14,785 nt of DNA from Amoebophilaceae bacterium UBA1467 (GTDB lineage: Bacteria; Bacteroidota; Bacteroidia; Cytophagales; Amoebophilaceae): the NCBI GenBank assembly GCA_002325615.1, contig DCSL01000069.1, positions 1 through 14,785 of the forward strand. The letters run 5' to 3'. Made by a program: the position numbers and the translations under genes. Positions 6,801-14,785 of the stretch are shown here, in pieces. Position 1 is the first letter of the stretch; every line of letters begins with the position of its first letter. The notes under the pieces are model-generated. The model did no database searches. It saw only the letters and a list, made by a program, of their open reading frames with translations, and was not told where the DNA came from.

Positions 6801-7784
6801 ATGGATTCCTTATCGTTTATGTTCCTGCTCGGTACCATTCCTATTGGTATTCTCGTATTCTTGTATTTCGTACCTGTTAACCTATGGATTACGGCCTTAT
6901 TCTCTGGCGTTCAAGTAGGGTTGTTTGAGCTAGTCTTTATGCGCATCCGAAAGGTCCCTCCGCGCGTTATCGTAGATGCGTTAATCACAGCCACCAAAGC
7001 CGGCCTCAAGGTAACTACTTCAGAAATTGAGACGCACTACTTGGCAGGTGGCCATGTACCTTCGGTAATCCGGGCCTTGATTTCTGCTGATAAAGCCAAT
7101 ATCAGTCTGACTTTCAAACAAGCCACGGCGATCGACCTAGCAGGCCGCGATGTATTTGAGGCAGTACAAATCTCTGTTAATCCTAAGGTGATCAACACCC
7201 CATCCGTAGCAGCCGTAGCGGCTGATGGTATCCAGCTCATTGCCAAAGCAAGAGTGACGGTTCGCGCTAATATCCAACAATTGGTAGGCGGTGCTGGTGA
7301 GGAGACCATCTTGGCCAGGGTAGGAGAAGGCATCATTACATCCATTGGTTCTGCCCGAACACACAAAGAAGTTTTGGCTAAGCCTGATCAAATCTCCAAG
7401 CTAGTGCTCGATCGAGGCCTTGATGCTGGTACTGCTTTTGAGATTCTTTCTATTGATATCGCTGATATAGATGTGGGCGATAACATTGGTGCGAAGCTCC
7501 AGATAGACCAGGCAAACGCGGATTTGAGAGTGGCAGAAGCCAAGGCAGAGGAGCGTAGAGCCATGGCTGTGGCCGTAGAACAAGAGATGAAGGCAAAGTC
7601 ACAAGATGCAAGAGCACAGGTGATTTTGGCTGAAGCTGAAGTACCCAGGGCCATGGCCGCAGCCTTTGAGAAGGGCAACCTGGGTATTATGGATTACTAC
7701 CGCATGCAAAACATCCAGGCAGACACAAGCATGCGCACAGCCATCGCAAAGGAAGAAGCAAAACCGTCACGACAAGAGGAATAG
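6801..7784 (+). CDS. floA: FloA, flotillin-like membrane-microdomain scaffold
   Basis: A 327-residue flotillin-like protein (former UPF0365). A hydrophobic anchor spans about 6-24, followed by the family-typical VPVNLWITALFSGVQVGL at 24-41, a probable re-entrant or second membrane segment. An SPFH-type domain follows, with GLKVTTSEIETHYLAGG and VGEGIITSIGSA. The C-terminal third is alanine- and glutamate-rich coiled coil (QANADLRVAEAKAEERR and EAEVPRAMAAAFEKGNLG). Length matches the family. FloA oligomerises at the inner face of the cytoplasmic membrane and organises lipid and protein microdomains, influencing secretion, signalling and cell-wall machinery. The ATG gives the expected short N-terminus before the anchor. 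An NfeD-family gene, a frequent partner, is not adjacent. It converges on rimM and lies next to a cell-wall synthesis cluster; a functional link is only inference. Confidence 0.95.
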   Translation: MDSLSFMFLLGTIPIGILVFLYFVPVNLWITALFSGVQVGLFELVFMRIRKVPPRVIVDALITATKAGLKVTTSEIETHYLAGGHVPSVIRALISADKANISLTFKQATAIDLAGRDVFEAVQISVNPKVINTPSVAAVAADGIQLIAKARVTVRANIQQLVGGAGEETILARVGEGIITSIGSARTHKEVLAKPDQISKLVLDRGLDAGTAFEILSIDIADIDVGDNIGAKLQIDQANADLRVAEAKAEERRAMAVAVEQEMKAKSQDARAQVILAEAEVPRAMAAAFEKGNLGIMDYYRMQNIQADTSMRTAIAKEEAKPSRQEE

Positions 7785-7794
7785 CTTAAATATT

Positions 7795-7826
7795 AGCCAT
7801 ATCCTTAAAATTGGGGCTTTATTTTG
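7795..7826 (+). terminator. Weak candidate terminator after floA
   Basis: AGCC-(ATAT)-CC pairs with GGGGCT around a TTAAAATT loop, followed by TTATTTTG. The stem is six pairs with a four-base bulge, so it is only moderately convincing. It lies in the 77-nt spacer between the convergent floA and rimM genes, 10 nt after the floA stop. Confidence 0.3.
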
Positions 7827-7861
7827 CTAGTGTTGGGGACCACAACTACAAAACTTCTCAA

Positions 7862-8380
7862 TCAATACATCGCCTTGATAAAACCATTAGGTAACTGTAC
7901 CACAATGCTTTGCTGCTCATGATCCACGTGTGTGACGATGGCCTCATGATAAGGAACGAGCAGTTCCTGGCCTTGATAGTCAATGGCCAAGAGATTTTGC
8001 TGAAAAGGTGTGTAAATAGCTTGTACAGTGCCTAGGCTGCCTTCTCGAACATCCGCCACATGGTATCCAAGAAGCCTATCTAGGTAGGTTTCTTGAGGGG
8101 ATAGTTGAGGCAGCATCTCTTGGGGCACAAGAACGGAGCAGCCTTGTAAGTAGTGCACGGCCTTGGGGTCATCTACCCCTTGTAGTTTGAGGATCATTCT
8201 TCGGTGCTGACGAGAGAATTGTTCCACGCAGTACGGCACTAGTGTATGATTTATTTGAATTAATAAAGTGTTTAGCCTATCAAAGTGGGGCATATCATGG
8301 TTGAGCCTGACCACCACATTTCCCTTACGGCCCTGCCCGCGCTGAATTATTCCCAAATCAATATATGTTGTAGTATTCAT
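7862..8380 (-). CDS. rimM: Ribosome maturation factor RimM
   Basis: A 172-residue RimM. The N-terminal beta-barrel carries IIQRGQGRKGNVVVRL (11-26), matching the family opening IxKxxGxKGEVxV. The C-terminal PRC-barrel domain (about 98-170) includes DRLLGYHVAD, GSLGTVQAIY, ELLVPYHEAIV and VQLPNGFI, the family's closing pattern. RimM binds ribosomal protein S19 and helps mature the head of the 30S subunit. In many bacteria it sits with rpsP and trmD; here it follows murE after 30 nt on the same strand, so it is probably the last gene of the cell-wall transcript. The ATG fits the family start. No irregularities. Confidence 0.93.
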   Translation of the reverse strand: MNTTTYIDLGIIQRGQGRKGNVVVRLNHDMPHFDRLNTLLIQINHTLVPYCVEQFSRQHRRMILKLQGVDDPKAVHYLQGCSVLVPQEMLPQLSPQETYLDRLLGYHVADVREGSLGTVQAIYTPFQQNLLAIDYQGQELLVPYHEAIVTHVDHEQQSIVVQLPNGFIKAMY

Positions 8381-8410
8381 GGTGAAGCAGATGGTCAGCT
8401 AAGTTTACGC

Positions 8411-9874
8411 TCAGAGCAGCATGCTTTGTAATATTTTTCTATCATCAAAGGGGTAGCGCTTGCCTTGTATTTCCTGGTAAGCCTCGTGCCCCTTACCCGC
8501 TAGTAAAATAATATCCTTGGGCTGCGCAAGTTGACAAGCTACTTTTATTGCCTCAGCTCTGTCTATAATAGTCAGAGTTGTTTGTTGCTGTGCAGGAGTC
8601 ATCCCTGCTTGCATGTCCTGAATAATATCCTGTGGCGCTTCGCTGCGAGGATTGTCAGATGTAAAGATGACACGATTGCTAAGCTTCAAGGCAACTTGCG
8701 CCATGAGCGGCCGCTTCTGCTTATCTCGGTCACCTCCACATCCTAGCACAGTAATGATATTCCCTGATTTACTTTTTATTTGGCCAATAGTTGTTAGTGC
8801 ATGCTTGAGCGCATCTGGTGTATGGGCGTAATCGACAATGGCATCAAAGCCCGCTTGGGCATGCATGTGCTGGAACCGACCTTGGATAGGAGGCAGAGCA
8901 GACAGGGCTGTGAGTACTTCTTGACCATCGGCTCCAAGGAGGCAAGCAGTAGCATACGCAGCAAGCACGTTGTAGGCATTGAAGGTACCAACCAACTGAA
9001 ACCAGGCGGACTGGTTGGCGATGCGCAGCTCTAGCCCTTGCAGTGTGTTAGTAAGGATTTTGGCCGTAAAGGTAGCAGAAGCTTTTAAGGCAAAACTATG
9101 GGTTGCAGCCTTGGTGTTTTGTGCCATGACCAAGCCACGCTTGTCGTCTGCGTTGAATAACGCAAAGACACTGGCTGGCAAGCCGTCAAAAAGTTTTTTC
9201 TTGGCTTGGATATAGGCATCAAACGTTTGGTGATAATCCAGGTGATCGTGTGTAATGTTGAGAAACACAGCGCCAGCAAACTGTAGCCCCGCGATACGCT
9301 CCTGAACGATGGCGTGCGAGCTTGCCTCCATAAAGCAATACTGGCAATTCTGCCCCACCATGCGTGCCAGCAAGGCGTTGAGCTGAATGGCATCTGGTGT
9401 AGTCAGTGCAGTGGGCAGTGTTTGTGTATTGATTGTATTGTGAATGGTAGAGAGCATACCTACACGGTAGCCTAACTGGCTGAAAAGTCCAGAGAGCAAG
9501 TGCACCGTGCTGGTTTTTCCATTCGTTCCTGTCACGGCTACTAATTTCAGTTGGGCAGAAGGGCGGCCATAAAAATTAGAAGCAATCATGCCTAGGGCTT
9601 GCGCACTGTCTGCTACTATCACGTAGGTAATATCCTGCATTGGCTTGCTAGGGGCATGTTCACACACTACGACAACACTACCTGCTGCAACAGCCTCCTG
9701 AATATAGTCGTGTCCATTTACCTTGGTACCCCTGAGGGCCACAAACAGCGTCTTCTTGCTTATAGCACGTGAATCAAAACTGATGGCCTGTACTTGTGCC
9801 GTCTGGTCCCCAATAAGCTTGTTAACGACAATGCCTTGGAGTAAGGTGGCTAGGGAGTAGTTCTTTTTTTGCAA
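8411..9874 (-). CDS. murE: UDP-MurNAc-L-Ala-D-Glu:meso-diaminopimelate ligase MurE
   Basis: A 487-residue Mur ligase. The ATP loop is VTGTNGKTST (114-123), the carbamylated-lysine region is AKKKLF (224-229), the central motif is AIVDYAHTPDA (345-355), and the amino-acid specificity motif is DNPRSE (407-412). DNPR is the signature of enzymes that add meso-diaminopimelate rather than lysine, so the peptidoglycan should be DAP type. KGHEAYQ is at 461-467. MurE adds the third residue to the cytosolic UDP-MurNAc-peptide precursor. The start is TTG at 9872-9874, directly after an in-frame TAA; the next ATG lies inside conserved sequence, so this rare start is the only reasonable one. It follows ftsI after 71 nt, within the truncated dcw cluster, and mraY, normally next, is absent. 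Confidence 0.95.
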   Translation of the reverse strand: MQKKNYSLATLLQGIVVNKLIGDQTAQVQAISFDSRAISKKTLFVALRGTKVNGHDYIQEAVAAGSVVVVCEHAPSKPMQDITYVIVADSAQALGMIASNFYGRPSAQLKLVAVTGTNGKTSTVHLLSGLFSQLGYRVGMLSTIHNTINTQTLPTALTTPDAIQLNALLARMVGQNCQYCFMEASSHAIVQERIAGLQFAGAVFLNITHDHLDYHQTFDAYIQAKKKLFDGLPASVFALFNADDKRGLVMAQNTKAATHSFALKASATFTAKILTNTLQGLELRIANQSAWFQLVGTFNAYNVLAAYATACLLGADGQEVLTALSALPPIQGRFQHMHAQAGFDAIVDYAHTPDALKHALTTIGQIKSKSGNIITVLGCGGDRDKQKRPLMAQVALKLSNRVIFTSDNPRSEAPQDIIQDMQAGMTPAQQQTTLTIIDRAEAIKVACQLAQPKDIILLAGKGHEAYQEIQGKRYPFDDRKILQSMLL

Positions 9875-9945
9875 TTAGTTCAACTGTTTTTTTGATACAT
9901 GGTTCGTAAGGTACGCATCACTCACTATTTATGTCCCTCAAACAT

Positions 9946-12057
9946 CTAGCCCATTTGCAGGGTAACATGCTCGCCACTAGGTAGCCTGGTATCTGGTGGC
10001 AAAGACTGGGTCTTGACTCTCCCCCCCTGATGACCTTGCACAATTACCTTAAAACCACAGTTTTCAAGCAAGAAAAGGGCATCTTTGAGGGTCATGCCAA
10101 GTACGTGCGGTACTTGTCCTGCCTTAGGGGCACCATTGGCCTTCCAGACAATATGGTCTTCGTCTACAGTACTCCTCACCCACGCCGCTGCTAGCTCCCG
10201 GTTGCGGCATGCAATGCCTAGTGTATCACAAAGCTGCAATAACTCGTCTCGATAACCAGCCCTAATCAGCGGGAAAGTACCGGGTGGTGTTGTGCTGTTT
10301 TTTGCAGTAATAAAATCCTGTGCAGCAAGGTCCTTGGCAGCGATCTTATCAGCAATATCTTTAACGACAGTAGCTACGGAAGCACCAAAGTGCCAGGCAT
10401 GGCCCTGGGGGCTATCTATCACCACAATACAGCTGTACCGAGGCGATCCTGCAGGGAAGTATCCCACAAAAGAAGCATACGTGTCATGGGTGTATTTGCC
10501 ATTGACCACCTTGTTGGCTGTTCCGGATTTGCCAGCAATTTGATAAAACCCATGTCTAAACCTGCGCGCAGCACCACGCTCCACCACCCCCTCTAGCATG
10601 GTCTTAAGTTTCTGTAGCGTGGCATCAGCACATATCTTTTTATTGAGCACAGCCCCCTGAAATTCCTTAATAGTCCTGTTGGCTTGTTTGATCTTTTTGA
10701 CAATAACAGGCTGGATCATTTTGCCATTGTTGGCTACCGCGTTGTATAAGGTAAGTGTATGCAAGGGAGTTATTTTTAATTCATAGCCAATAGACATCCA
10801 CTGCAACGTAACTCCACTCCATTCAGGACTTTTAGGATTCTTAACCAACGGTACCCCTACGCCAACCATCTGTATGCCAAGTGGCTTAGACAAGCCGAGC
10901 TGATGCACGTAGTCGACAAATTTTTGAGGATTTTTGCCAAAGGCCTCATCGATTAGACGAGCCATACCGATATTCGATGAATGCTCAAAAACCTCCTGGA
11001 CAGTAAGTTCACCAAAGCCTCCTCTTTTTACATCCTTCAGGATACGGTCATAAAACTGGAATCGGCCATCACCTGTGTCAATGGTATGTGTAAGTGCTAC
11101 AGAAGTTTCCTCTAGCAAGGCCAACATAGATGCTAACTTGAAGGTAGAACCGGGTTCTGCGGTACCTTGGTTACCTACTGCATAGTTGTAGCACTCTTTG
11201 TATTGTGCATCATCCGTACGACTCAGATTGACCATGGCTTTTATTTCGCCTGTTTTCACTTCCATGACGACAGTACAGCCATATGCTGCTTCACTTGCTT
11301 GCAGTGCTCTTAACAAACTGTTGTGTGCAACGTCTTGCAAATTGATATCAATCGTTGTTTCCAGGTCATAGCCATGGACCGGTCGATCGGCAGCACCACC
11401 ATCAATCATTTTCCAGTTTCCTCCTACTGTCTTCTGGTAGAGTGCGCTTCCATCAAGACCCCTGAGGTCTTGGTTAAAGCTGTATTCTAAACCAGCCCCG
11501 TATTCATTGGCATTGACAACGCCTATGGTTCTAGTAGCAAGGTTTTTGAAAGGCTGAAATCGTTTTTCTACCTTTTCGAAGAGCACCCCTCCCCGCCAAC
11601 GTCCTTGGCAGAAGATAGGCCACTGACTCATTTCTTTTTTTGCTTGGTAGTCGATCCATTTTTTGTTAATAACCAAGTACCTTCGCTTGGCTTGGCGAGC
11701 ATTTTGGATGAGCTGTTGATACGTCTCAGCACTTTTATCTTTGTAAAAGTTGGCCAACAACTGACTCAAGCTCCCAACTTGTTCCTGAAATGTGATTTCA
11801 TCCACAACGCAAGGGTCTAGGGCTACACGGTAGAAAGGCAGGGAAGTAGCCAATAGACTACCATCGTCTGCACAAATATTGCCCCTAGTAGCCTTAACGG
11901 TCTTGTATACCAAGCGGGCTACCCCAGCCTCTTTTTCCCAACGAGCACCTTGAAAAAACTGTAGGTGTACCAACTTTACGACAATGGCAACGGCAAAAAT
12001 AAAAACTGCCAAAAAAGCAATTCTTGTTCTCAGCAAAATAGTCTCCTTGAAGGCCAT
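9946..12057 (-). CDS. ftsI: Class B penicillin-binding protein FtsI (septal transpeptidase) with PASTA domain
   Basis: A 703-residue class B penicillin-binding protein. A short cytosolic tail and a signal-anchor helix (about 12-32) lead into a PBP dimerisation domain (ATRGNICADDGSLLATS at 56-72). The transpeptidase domain carries the three active-site motifs: STFK at 304-307 with the nucleophile Ser304, SSN at 360-362, and KSG at 510-512. A single C-terminal PASTA domain (about 649-702, VPHVLGMTLKDALFLLENCG onwards) follows. This FtsI/SpoVD-like layout is usual for Bacteroidota. The enzyme cross-links septal peptidoglycan in the periplasm with FtsW and the FtsQLB proteins. Only one base separates it from the ftsL stop, indicating tight co-transcription or translational coupling. 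Confidence 0.96.
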   Translation of the reverse strand: MAFKETILLRTRIAFLAVFIFAVAIVVKLVHLQFFQGARWEKEAGVARLVYKTVKATRGNICADDGSLLATSLPFYRVALDPCVVDEITFQEQVGSLSQLLANFYKDKSAETYQQLIQNARQAKRRYLVINKKWIDYQAKKEMSQWPIFCQGRWRGGVLFEKVEKRFQPFKNLATRTIGVVNANEYGAGLEYSFNQDLRGLDGSALYQKTVGGNWKMIDGGAADRPVHGYDLETTIDINLQDVAHNSLLRALQASEAAYGCTVVMEVKTGEIKAMVNLSRTDDAQYKECYNYAVGNQGTAEPGSTFKLASMLALLEETSVALTHTIDTGDGRFQFYDRILKDVKRGGFGELTVQEVFEHSSNIGMARLIDEAFGKNPQKFVDYVHQLGLSKPLGIQMVGVGVPLVKNPKSPEWSGVTLQWMSIGYELKITPLHTLTLYNAVANNGKMIQPVIVKKIKQANRTIKEFQGAVLNKKICADATLQKLKTMLEGVVERGAARRFRHGFYQIAGKSGTANKVVNGKYTHDTYASFVGYFPAGSPRYSCIVVIDSPQGHAWHFGASVATVVKDIADKIAAKDLAAQDFITAKNSTTPPGTFPLIRAGYRDELLQLCDTLGIACRNRELAAAWVRSTVDEDHIVWKANGAPKAGQVPHVLGMTLKDALFLLENCGFKVIVQGHQGGRVKTQSLPPDTRLPSGEHVTLQMG

Positions 12058-12058
12058 G

Positions 12059-12409
12059 CTATTTCAGCTTTATTTTTGAAGGCGGACTGGGAGCTTCGTA
12101 AAGGCCCATTTTGGCTACCCTTTTGGCTACTTCTGATTGTTTACTATCAAACATATAGTCCGCTTGTAGGGTCGTGTAGTCTACCCTTAGGGCATCGACT
12201 TCTTGTTCCAATTGACCTATCCTACGCACCATCCTTTCATGATAGTGTGTATTTCCCACGTAAAAAATGCTTATGAAAAAGAGAAATAATAAACGGGGAA
12301 TGTAGTGTCCTGGCAAGCCATGAAAGGAAGGGTCCTTGAAGCGTATCGTATGCTCCAAATAAGTGAACAAGCCCTTCTTTTTACGTGATTTGTAGGTGTT
12401 TTTATCCAT
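12059..12409 (-). CDS. ftsL: FtsL-like cell-division membrane protein
   Basis: A 116-residue small bitopic protein. A basic cytosolic tail (KSRKKKG) precedes a membrane helix at about 36-52 (YIPRLLFLFFISIFYVGN) and a coiled coil at about 56-88 (RIGQLEQEVDALRVDY), ending in EVAKRVAKMGLYEA, the conserved FtsL C-terminal pattern. FtsL forms a complex with FtsB and FtsQ that activates FtsW-FtsI at the septum. A frame opening three codons earlier begins with TTG (12416-12418); the ATG at 12407-12409 is preferred because it is a standard start giving MDKNTYK. Position between rsmH and ftsI is the standard dcw position. Sequence alone is weakly conserved in this family; topology and context carry the call. 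Confidence 0.85.
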   Translation of the reverse strand: MDKNTYKSRKKKGLFTYLEHTIRFKDPSFHGLPGHYIPRLLFLFFISIFYVGNTHYHERMVRRIGQLEQEVDALRVDYTTLQADYMFDSKQSEVAKRVAKMGLYEAPSPPSKIKLK

Positions 12410-12439
12410 AACTAGCAATCAGAGAGCGTAGTAGCGTAC

Positions 12440-12469
12440 CAAAATTATCAATTTTTTATCCAATGGTAA
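12440..12469 (-). promoter_or_regulatory. Candidate Bacteroidota-type promoter ahead of ftsL
   Basis: On the minus strand TAATTTTG (12440-12447) matches the Bacteroidota -7 element TAnnTTTG exactly. Nineteen bases upstream is TTA (12467-12469), one mismatch from the TTG -33 element. Predicted transcription would begin near 12433, leaving a leader of about 20-25 nt before the ftsL ATG. The 90-nt rsmH-ftsL gap is unusually wide for this cluster, consistent with a separate promoter for ftsL-ftsI-murE-rimM. Confidence 0.42.
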
Positions 12470-12508
12470 GTCAGTGTGCTTATTAGGAAATTGGTCACTG
12501 GTAGCGCA

Positions 12509-13417
12509 TCACGCATGAGTACCCACTACTTCTCCTGCTCTAAGTCGGGCACTCCGTGCTCTATTGTTGGCTTGTATTTCTTCATCAGAAGGCTTGATCG
12601 ACTTTCTATAGACAGGCTTGAAAGGCCGCAAAGCATTGCCATAAATATCTTTTCGTAAGTCCCCTTCAAAGTTGCCAGCATTCAAAAAGTATTTGACAAG
12701 CCTATCTTCTAAGGAGTGATAGGACAAAACCACCAGCCTGCCGCGAGGCTGCAAGAGGTGGACACTTTGTTGCAAGATTTCCTTCAGGGCACCCAACTCA
12801 TCATTGACTTCGATGCGAAGGGCTTGAAATACTTGTGCGTAATACTTGAATTCCTTGCCCCTAGGCACCCATCGCTGCAAGAGCATCCGCAGGTCTTCAG
12901 TCGTATGAATAGGTTTTGCAGCCCTAGCAGTGACGATAGCTTTAGCAAACGTACGGGCATTACGCACCTCGCCATAGTTTTGTAACAGCTGTTGCAGCTG
13001 GGCTTCAGAATAGTGATTAACGATTTCTTGAGCAGTGAGGCGATTGGCTTGGTCCATGCGCATGTCAAGCGTGCCTTTCCAACGGGTAGAAAAGCCTCGT
13101 TCAGCCGTATCAATTTGATAAGACGAAACACCCAGGTCAGCCAGGATGCCATCTACTTGGCGCACGCCATGAAAAGTTAAGAATTGCCGCATGAACCGGG
13201 CATTGGCCTTGATGAATGTGAAGTACTTGCTTTGCAGCTGCCCAGCTACTTGTGCTGCTGCCTGGTCTTGGTCAAAGGCAAACAACCTTCCGCCTTCTAG
13301 CTGATTGAGCATAGCCCTGGCATGTCCACCCCCACCAAAGGTTAAGTCCACATAAGTGCCCTTAGGATTGATAGCCAGTGCTTCTAGGCTTTCTGCAAGT
13401 AAAACAGGCGTGTGCAT
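12509..13417 (-). CDS. rsmH: 16S rRNA (cytosine-1402 N4) methyltransferase RsmH (MraW)
   Basis: A 302-residue RsmH. It opens with MHTPVLLAES, the family start, then the SAM-binding loop DLTFGGGGH (24-32), DLGVSSYQID (94-103), DMRMD (118-122), FQALRIEVNDEL (197-208) and SYHSLEDRLVK (232-242), and ends with RARSARLRAGE. All family blocks are present and the length is typical. It methylates N4 of C1402 in 16S rRNA, tuning the ribosomal P site. It normally sits between mraZ and ftsL; here the upstream neighbour is a tRNA nucleotidyltransferase 27 nt away and mraZ is not present. Confidence 0.96.
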   Translation of the reverse strand: MHTPVLLAESLEALAINPKGTYVDLTFGGGGHARAMLNQLEGGRLFAFDQDQAAAQVAGQLQSKYFTFIKANARFMRQFLTFHGVRQVDGILADLGVSSYQIDTAERGFSTRWKGTLDMRMDQANRLTAQEIVNHYSEAQLQQLLQNYGEVRNARTFAKAIVTARAAKPIHTTEDLRMLLQRWVPRGKEFKYYAQVFQALRIEVNDELGALKEILQQSVHLLQPRGRLVVLSYHSLEDRLVKYFLNAGNFEGDLRKDIYGNALRPFKPVYRKSIKPSDEEIQANNRARSARLRAGEVVGTHA

Positions 13418-13444
13418 GGGTATTGGTTGATTGGGGCCGTTGGA

Positions 13445-14785
13445 TTATTGTGCTGTTGCAATCGCCTGGAGGTCTCGCGCTTTGCCCAGCATTAGCAGGT
13501 AGCGATAAGCTTCTTCGTATTCATTCTTGATCTTCCCTTCCAAAACTGCTTCCTTAATAGCTTCTTTGAGCTCCCCTACCAAGCTAGACGGTTTGAGCCC
13601 AAAGGTCTGCATAATGGTATCCCCCGTGATGACAAGCTGGAAGTTTCTCAGTGCGTCTTTTTCTTCTACCAATTGCATCTTTTTTTCTACCTGATCAAAG
13701 TTTTGAAGGTAGCGCTTGACCTTCGAGTCATTTTTGGACGTAATGTCTGCACGGCAGAGCAGCATCAGGTCTTCTAGGCCGCTCCCTGCTTCATAAATCA
13801 GTCGTCTTACGGCAGCGTCTGTTACTTCTTCTTGCGCCAAAGCAATAGGACGCAAGTGCAGGCGCACCAGCTTTTGCACATACGCCATATTGTCTTGCAT
13901 GGGCAGTTTCATCTTTCTAAAGATACTGGGCACCATCCTGGCACCTTGCTCCTCGTGGCCATGAAACGTAAACCCTGCCACTGGATCAAAGCGCTTGGTG
14001 TGGGGTTTGGCAATGTCATGCAAAAGTGCAGCCCAGCGCAACCAAAGATTGCTGGAGGTTTGTGCCACGTTGTCTAAGACTTGCAGCGTATGGTAAAAAT
14101 TATCCTTATGCGACTGGCCCTGGATGGTCTCTGTGCCCTGCAAGGCTACTAAATCAGGAAAGATGATGGGCAGAAGGTCCAGTTGGTACAAGAGGTGGAA
14201 ACCTCGGGAAGGCATGGGCGCAGCAATGATCTGGTTCAGCTCACCAATGATGCGCTCTTGAGAAACGATGCTAATTCTTGCGGCATGCTGCTGAATGGCA
14301 GTAAACGTGTCAGGGGCAATGTCCATTTCTAGCTGCACGGCAAACCGCACAGCCCGCAGCATACGCAGTGGATCATCCGAAAAAGTCTTAGTTGGCGCCA
14401 AAGGTGTTTGAATGACACGGCGCTTTAAATCCTCCACACCCGAAAAAGGATCTACCAGATCTCCCCAGCGATCACTATTCAAGCAGATAGCCAACGCATT
14501 GATGGTGAAATCGCGCCGGTGTTGGTCATCTGCCAGGGTACCATCTTCTACGGTAGGCTTGCGGGAGTCTTTGCGATAAGATTCCTTTCTGGCACCTACA
14601 AACTCGAGTTTCCAATCTTCCCACTGGATCATAGCGGTGCCGAAATTTTTGAATACCACCACCTGATCAGCCTTGCCTACTGCTTCCGCCACAGCCTTGG
14701 CCAGCTCGATGCCGCTGCCTATACACACTATATCGATGTCTTTGGTTGGTCTTTTTAAAAATAAGTCACGCACCCCCCCCCCCAC
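13445..14785 (-). CDS. cca: CCA tRNA nucleotidyltransferase with HD domain (5' end beyond the window)
   Basis: At least 446 residues, open at the right edge. The visible part starts inside the nucleotidyltransferase motif VGGGVRD, followed by the metal-binding KDIDIV (Asp16 and Asp18 of the visible part), RRDFTINALAI (90-100) and DDPLRMLRAVRF (137-148), which define the polymerase beta-like head and neck of the CCA-adding/poly(A) polymerase family. An HD domain follows, with HKDNFYH (226-232) and LLHDIAKP (254-261), which in relatives may carry 2',3'-cyclic phosphatase activity. It probably builds or repairs the CCA end of tRNAs, which this genome needs because the tRNA-Leu here lacks an encoded CCA. 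Poly(A) polymerase is the alternative role. The motif glycines are encoded by a run of 11 G (14773-14783). Only a short N-terminal piece should be missing. Confidence 0.9.
   Translation of the reverse strand: MGGGVRDLFLKRPTKDIDIVCIGSGIELAKAVAEAVGKADQVVVFKNFGTAMIQWEDWKLEFVGARKESYRKDSRKPTVEDGTLADDQHRRDFTINALAICLNSDRWGDLVDPFSGVEDLKRRVIQTPLAPTKTFSDDPLRMLRAVRFAVQLEMDIAPDTFTAIQQHAARISIVSQERIIGELNQIIAAPMPSRGFHLLYQLDLLPIIFPDLVALQGTETIQGQSHKDNFYHTLQVLDNVAQTSSNLWLRWAALLHDIAKPHTKRFDPVAGFTFHGHEEQGARMVPSIFRKMKLPMQDNMAYVQKLVRLHLRPIALAQEEVTDAAVRRLIYEAGSGLEDLMLLCRADITSKNDSKVKRYLQNFDQVEKKMQLVEEKDALRNFQLVITGDTIMQTFGLKPSSLVGELKEAIKEAVLEGKIKNEYEEAYRYLLMLGKARDLQAIATAQ

Noticed and set aside
6568..6918. A 116-codon plus-strand frame ahead of and overlapping floA
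   Set aside because: It overlaps the conserved floA start in another frame, its sequence shows no domain, and the second half is simply floA read out of frame.

Overview
The window looks like a chromosomal stretch from a member of the Bacteroidota, possibly a host-associated or reducing lineage. The evidence is a Bacteroidota-style FtsL, an FtsI with a C-terminal PASTA domain, a bacterial GH3-family enzyme, a FloA flotillin, a TAnnTTTG-type promoter, little use of Shine-Dalgarno sequences, and a stringent-response gene that appears to be decaying. By eye the GC content is in the low-to-mid 40s percent. I cannot name the species from the sequence alone.

Left block (1-2562, minus strand). This reads tRNA-Leu(UAG), trigger factor (tig), clpP, clpX, i.e. 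nascent-chain folding plus the ClpXP protease. Only the N-terminal zinc-finger part of ClpX lies inside the window. Between the tRNA and tig is an unusually palindrome-rich stretch of about 70 nt.

Middle block (2641-6464). A plus-strand Rel/SpoT-family (p)ppGpp enzyme has lost most of its hydrolase metal-site residues. Its 3' part, covering the cysteine-rich and ACT domains, continues after an in-frame TAG and then a +1 frameshift as a recognisable remnant. A convergent GH3 acyl-adenylate enzyme follows, with a probable intrinsic terminator between the two.

Right block. floA (6801-7784, plus) converges on a minus-strand cluster read as CCA tRNA nucleotidyltransferase (partial at the right edge), rsmH, ftsL, ftsI, murE, rimM. 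This is the front of the division/cell-wall (dcw) cluster, but mraZ is replaced by the tRNA nucleotidyltransferase and the usual mraY-murD continuation is replaced by rimM. A good Bacteroidota promoter match sits just before ftsL.

The genes cover translation and tRNA maturation (tRNA-Leu without encoded CCA, CCA enzyme, RsmH, RimM, Tig), septal peptidoglycan synthesis (FtsL, FtsI, MurE), proteolysis (ClpXP), membrane organisation (FloA) and a degraded alarmone system. I see no CRISPR array, insertion sequence or phage gene. The most notable observation is the broken, domain-degenerate rel locus.
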